Shown piece after piece: positions 30,627 through 32,972 of a stretch of 32,972 nt of DNA (the stretch's first letter is position 1; every line of letters starts with the position of its first letter). This DNA comes from Bacillota bacterium (lineage in GTDB: Bacteria; Bacillota; Clostridia; Christensenellales; Aristaeellaceae). The notes under the pieces are model-generated. The model was not told where the DNA came from, made no database searches, and saw only the letters and a program-made list of their open reading frames with translations. The DNA is taken from positions 1 to 32,972 of the forward strand of contig JAEZTL010000030.1 of the NCBI GenBank assembly GCA_023421395.1. The letters run 5' to 3'. The translations under genes were made by a program, and so were the position numbers.

Positions 30627-31310
30627 ATGAAACGGTCGCAGATCAACGGAGCGCTTTCATGGGCGAAGGAACTTCTTGAGCAGAGCAACATCCACTTGCC
30701 GCTTTACGCGTATTGGACGCTGGACACTTGGAAGGAAAACAAGTCCAGGCTTGGCACGCTCATGAAGGTCATGCTGGGATGGGATATAACCGATTTCGGC
30801 ATGGGCGATTTTACCAAGGTTGGCGCAGTCCTGTACACGGTTCGCAATGGCAGCCTTGAGGACAAGGACGCGGGCGTGCCCTATTGTGAAAAGTACATTC
30901 TCATGAAGGACGGCCAGCGCCTGCCCAAGCACTACCACGTGATGAAGACTGAAGACATCATCAACCGAACCGGCGGGCTCCTGCAAGTGTTCCTGTGGGG
31001 CATCGATCCGGCTACCGGCGATGTACTGGAATCCCCCGTCCGGGTATATCAGGACGGCATTCAGTACACCTACAATCCGGGTGAAGAAATACTGCTGCCC
31101 CCCGGCAACAGCATATCGCTAACGCCGTACATTGCCCATATCTTTGGGCCTAAGGCCGGTTCAGGCGATCTGGTGGTGGGTGAGGTCTCCGCGATCAACG
31201 ATGATATGACCGACAATTACTTTCTCGAAAACACCGCACGCTTCGCGGACATTGAGGAAGACGAAAAGCCGGTTCATCCGCTTTGCAACGAATTTGACAG
31301 GCTCCTGTGA
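30627..31310 (+). CDS. D-lyxose isomerase family protein
   Basis: A 227-residue cupin-fold isomerase of the D-lyxose ketol-isomerase family, which includes Bacillus subtilis YdaE. Family features: LPLYAYWTLDTW, MLGWDITDFGMGDF, YCEKYILMKDGQRLPKHYH, EDIINRTGG, VGEVSAINDDMTDN and the C-terminal HPLCNEFDRLL. Expected metal ligands His102, His104, Glu109 and His171 are present. ATG 30627 follows TTGGAGGGA; the longer frame upstream overlaps the mutarotase gene. Family members convert D-lyxose to D-xylulose and often D-mannose to D-fructose. It is the last gene of the importer operon, followed by a terminator. The FGGY kinase at 1914 could use its product. Confidence 0.9.
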   Translation: MKRSQINGALSWAKELLEQSNIHLPLYAYWTLDTWKENKSRLGTLMKVMLGWDITDFGMGDFTKVGAVLYTVRNGSLEDKDAGVPYCEKYILMKDGQRLPKHYHVMKTEDIINRTGGLLQVFLWGIDPATGDVLESPVRVYQDGIQYTYNPGEEILLPPGNSISLTPYIAHIFGPKAGSGDLVVGEVSAINDDMTDNYFLENTARFADIEEDEKPVHPLCNEFDRLL

Positions 31311-31329
31311 TCAACGGGCGAACACTTCT

Positions 31330-31365
31330 GGGCGCAGGCTTATGCTTGCGCCCGCTCTGATTTTT
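31330..31365 (+). terminator. Rho-independent terminator of the lyxose isomerase operon
   Basis: GGGCGCAGGC, a TTAT loop and GCTTGCGCCC (10 bp with one G-U), then GCTCTGA and TTTTT. It begins 19 bp after the isomerase stop. Confidence 0.85.
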
Positions 31366-31526
31366 GGCAGGCGACGGGAGCGTCCAGCGCGTCTTGTAAC
31401 CCCTTTCCAGCGGTTCGCTTTGCGCCGCGGTTTTAATGACACGCGATACTCGCCCACGAGAAGGAAAAAACGCCCCGTGGATTCCGCTCCCTTCGATCTT
31501 CTTGATCTGCCGGCATCCTTCTTTTT

Positions 31527-31916
31527 TTGAGAGGGCATTGCGATGGGCTAGATCTGGCTCATGGAGTATATTCGTGCGAAACGGCAGCCAATCAGCAGCG
31601 CCCTGTGCGGGCAGCACAACAAGGACTACCGGCAGTTGGCTCCACCGCTGCGCTTGTGGCCGGCGGAGGACAAACCATCCTGATTGATACCAGCACCGGC
31701 GGCGACAGATCGCAGAAACGGGATCACGGCTGGCTCAGCAGGAGCAACGGCAATCAATCACCCATCATCGGGTACACTGGCCATGCCTGGCGTTCCGCCA
31801 CAGAACGACGGCCTGTACGTCGGCCGGATGTATATGAACGGCCGGAGCGGCTCAATACCCTGGCGGCGGGCGAAAAGTTTGCTTCGATACGGCCGGATCT
31901 GGCGTTGGGCCATTGA
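31527..31916 (+). pseudogene. Metallo-beta-lactamase-fold gene remnant
   Basis: One frame encodes VGSTAALVAGGGQTILIDTSTGGD, the beta-strand pair and IDTG-like motif that opens many metallo-beta-lactamase-fold proteins. In the next frame, about 40 bases on, GSRLAQQEQRQSITHHRVHW resembles the following helix and the HxHxDH metal site in a damaged form. The first frame further downstream has DVYERPERLNTLAAGEKFASI. Frameshifts between these pieces, an in-frame stop near 31548 and the lost metal motif indicate a dead gene. No ribosome site is convincing. It is placed between a terminator and a strong palindromic terminator, consistent with a former single-gene unit. Confidence 0.45.
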
Positions 31917-32024
31917 TCGGCGCACCGCGCCGGAGACGTGGGAAGCACCCGTTGGGTCACGCTTCAGTTCGTAAAATTCACCCTGATCGAACGAGTGTGA
32001 AAGAACGCCTGTCGAACAGGAGGA

Positions 32025-32065
32025 AGCCCCGTGCGAAACCGGCCGGTTTCGCACGGGGCTATTTT
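32025..32065 (+). terminator. Strong palindromic terminator
   Basis: AGCCCCGTGCGAAACCGG followed directly by its exact reverse complement: an 18+18 perfect palindrome (32025-32060) and then ATTTTC. It forms a long hairpin and would stop transcription from the left. The nearest upstream coding sequence is the decayed metallo-beta-lactamase-like gene. Confidence 0.85.
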
Positions 32066-32142
32066 CGGCGGTCAAATGCCGAAGCCGCGCGGTCCGGCGC
32101 CTTTCGGTGGTTCTTTAAATTCCTGTACAAGCCTGCAAACGC

Positions 32143-32171
32143 TTGACAGGGTCTGGAATGCGGCTCATAAT
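32143..32171 (+). promoter_or_regulatory. Sigma-A promoter of the TetR gene
   Basis: TTGACA at 32143-32148, a 17-bp spacer and CATAAT at 32166-32171, 63 bp before the TetR start codon. Operator-like palindromes begin at the -10 box. Confidence 0.8.
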
Positions 32172-32196
32172 TGATAACGGTGTTATTAATAATAAC
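32171..32196. promoter_or_regulatory. Overlapping palindromic operators (probable TetR sites)
   Basis: TTGATAAC-ggt-GTTATTAA (32171-32189) and GTTATTA-a-TAATAAC (32182-32196) share the middle half-site, giving three alternating ATAAC/GTTAT half-sites directly after the -10 box. This suits autorepression by the TetR protein encoded next. A further ATAAC lies near 32210. Confidence 0.7.
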
Positions 32197-32233
32197 TATG
32201 AGATGAAAAATAACTTCGTTTAAGGAGACGGTT

Positions 32234-32866
32234 ATGGCGCGCGAAGAGCAGAGAATGCGAAGCGAACAGGTCCGCCGGGCCATTCTGGACATCGCGACGG
32301 AGATGGGAATCCGGGAGGGCTTTGACGCCGTTTCCATTCGGAAGATCATCCATCAAATGAATTATTCCACGGGGGTCGTATACCACCACTTCAAGGATCG
32401 GCAGGAGATCATCGACGCCATCGAGGAGGCGGAGTCCCGGCGGCTCCATAAAATGATCACGGCGCTGCAGGAGGACTCGAAGGACGTGCTTGCCAATATG
32501 GAAGCTACATTCCACCGGGTGATGCGGCTGGCCTTTGAGGAGCCCGAAAAATACAACCTGATCGTACTGCGCAAATACAGCCGCCGGACTCCGGAGCGGC
32601 CTCGCTGGCTGAGCTACCTGAGCGCGCACCTGAAAAAAGGGATGGAGGACGGGCTCATCCGGCGGATGGACCCCGAAAGGGCCGCCTTTTCAGTCTGGAG
32701 TTCTTTCCTGGGTTTTCATTTGATGATTTCACAGCGCGGAGACTTGACGGACGAGGAAGCCGAGGCGATGTTCCGCGTTCAGTTTGATATGATTGCGCGG
32801 GGCATCGCGCGGAAAGCGCCGCCGCGTGCAAACGAAGAAAACGGAACAGGAGGAGGGCATTCCTGA
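32234..32866 (+). CDS. TetR-family transcriptional regulator
   Basis: A 210-residue repressor. The N-terminal DNA-binding domain is typical: RRAILDIATEMGIREGFDAV, then SIRKIIHQMNYSTGVVYHHF with the recognition helix and the conserved YHHFKDRQEIIDAI. The remaining ~140 residues form the all-helical ligand domain. The ribosome site AAGGAGA precedes ATG 32234. The stop shares one base with the next ATG (TGATG), so regulator and downstream membrane-anchored protein are co-expressed and probably autoregulated through the palindromes at 32171-32196. Ligand unknown. TetR genes coupled like this often control the export or modification genes that follow. Confidence 0.92.
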   Translation: MAREEQRMRSEQVRRAILDIATEMGIREGFDAVSIRKIIHQMNYSTGVVYHHFKDRQEIIDAIEEAESRRLHKMITALQEDSKDVLANMEATFHRVMRLAFEEPEKYNLIVLRKYSRRTPERPRWLSYLSAHLKKGMEDGLIRRMDPERAAFSVWSSFLGFHLMISQRGDLTDEEAEAMFRVQFDMIARGIARKAPPRANEENGTGGGHS

Positions 32867-32972
32867 TGAAAAAGGCGTTGAAGGGGCTAGGAATCGCACT
32901 CGCGGCGATGGCGGTCATTCTGGCCGCCGCGGGGTTTAAGCTTTCGAGGGACGCGCAGGCCGCGCTTGCGGC
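32866..32972 (+). CDS. Membrane-anchored or secreted protein, N-terminus only
   Basis: The frame starts at ATG 32866 with AGGAGG upstream and runs off the window. The 35 visible residues are MKKALKG followed by a hydrophobic LGIALAAMAVILAAAGF and then a polar KLSRDAQAALA. This is a signal anchor or signal peptide. It overlaps the TetR stop by one base. Too little remains to name a family. Confidence 0.7.
   Translation, partial: MKKALKGLGIALAAMAVILAAAGFKLSRDAQAALA

Overview
The window looks like a chromosomal segment from a fairly GC-rich Gram-positive anaerobe of the Clostridia, possibly Christensenellales-like. Three things suggest this: strong AGGAGG-type ribosome sites, sigma-A promoters of the TTGACA-N17-TATAAT type, and sugar-binding proteins with signal peptides that end in AxA and lack a lipobox. 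This placement is an inference; no rRNA or other phylogenetic marker is present. The segment is a carbohydrate-uptake and catabolism island with three separate ABC import systems, interrupted by scars of mobile and decayed DNA.

Layout. (1) 0.1-0.7 kb: a frameshifted IS3-family transposase remnant. (2) 0.8-9.25 kb: an AraC-type regulator divergent from an operon of FGGY pentulose-type kinase, SDR dehydrogenase, D-2-hydroxyacid dehydrogenase, a ribose-class ABC importer (binding protein, double ATPase, permease) and a small protein of the Anabaena sensory rhodopsin transducer (ASRT) family. (3) 9.25-10.5 kb: a 37-residue basic ORF and a broken tyrosine integrase. (4) 10.57-17.7 kb: a promoter, a GH31 alpha-xylosidase/alpha-glucosidase, a GH127 beta-L-arabinofuranosidase, and a CUT1-type importer (binding protein and two permeases, no ATPase), closed by a terminator. 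(5) 17.7-20.85 kb: a gene-poor stretch with one small secreted protein, a small lipoprotein and two frameshifted genes. (6) 20.86-24.49 kb, minus strand: a three-subunit molybdenum hydroxylase (xanthine dehydrogenase/CO dehydrogenase family). (7) 24.9-31.37 kb: a ROK regulator, then a second ribose-class importer (permease, binding protein, ATPase), an L-rhamnose-mutarotase-type protein and a D-lyxose-isomerase-type protein, ending in a terminator. (8) 31.5-33 kb: a decayed metallo-beta-lactamase-fold gene, a palindromic terminator, a TetR regulator with palindromic operators, and the start of a membrane-anchored protein.

How the genes may work together (inference). The GH31 and GH127 enzymes have no signal peptide, so they should release xylose or glucose and L-arabinose inside the cell from imported side-chain oligosaccharides. 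The last importer with mutarotase and lyxose isomerase would take in an aldose such as lyxose and turn it into a ketose. The FGGY kinase of the first operon is the obvious candidate to phosphorylate a pentulose, while its SDR partner could make a ketose from a polyol. The molybdenum hydroxylase has no assignable substrate.

The observations most worth a second look are: the ASRT gene in a sugar operon; a probable ATC start codon on the molybdenum hydroxylase large subunit; strong hairpins without U-tracts directly after each of the three binding-protein genes; and the mutarotase/lyxose isomerase operon. I found no CRISPR array, rRNA, tRNA or riboswitch that I could support.
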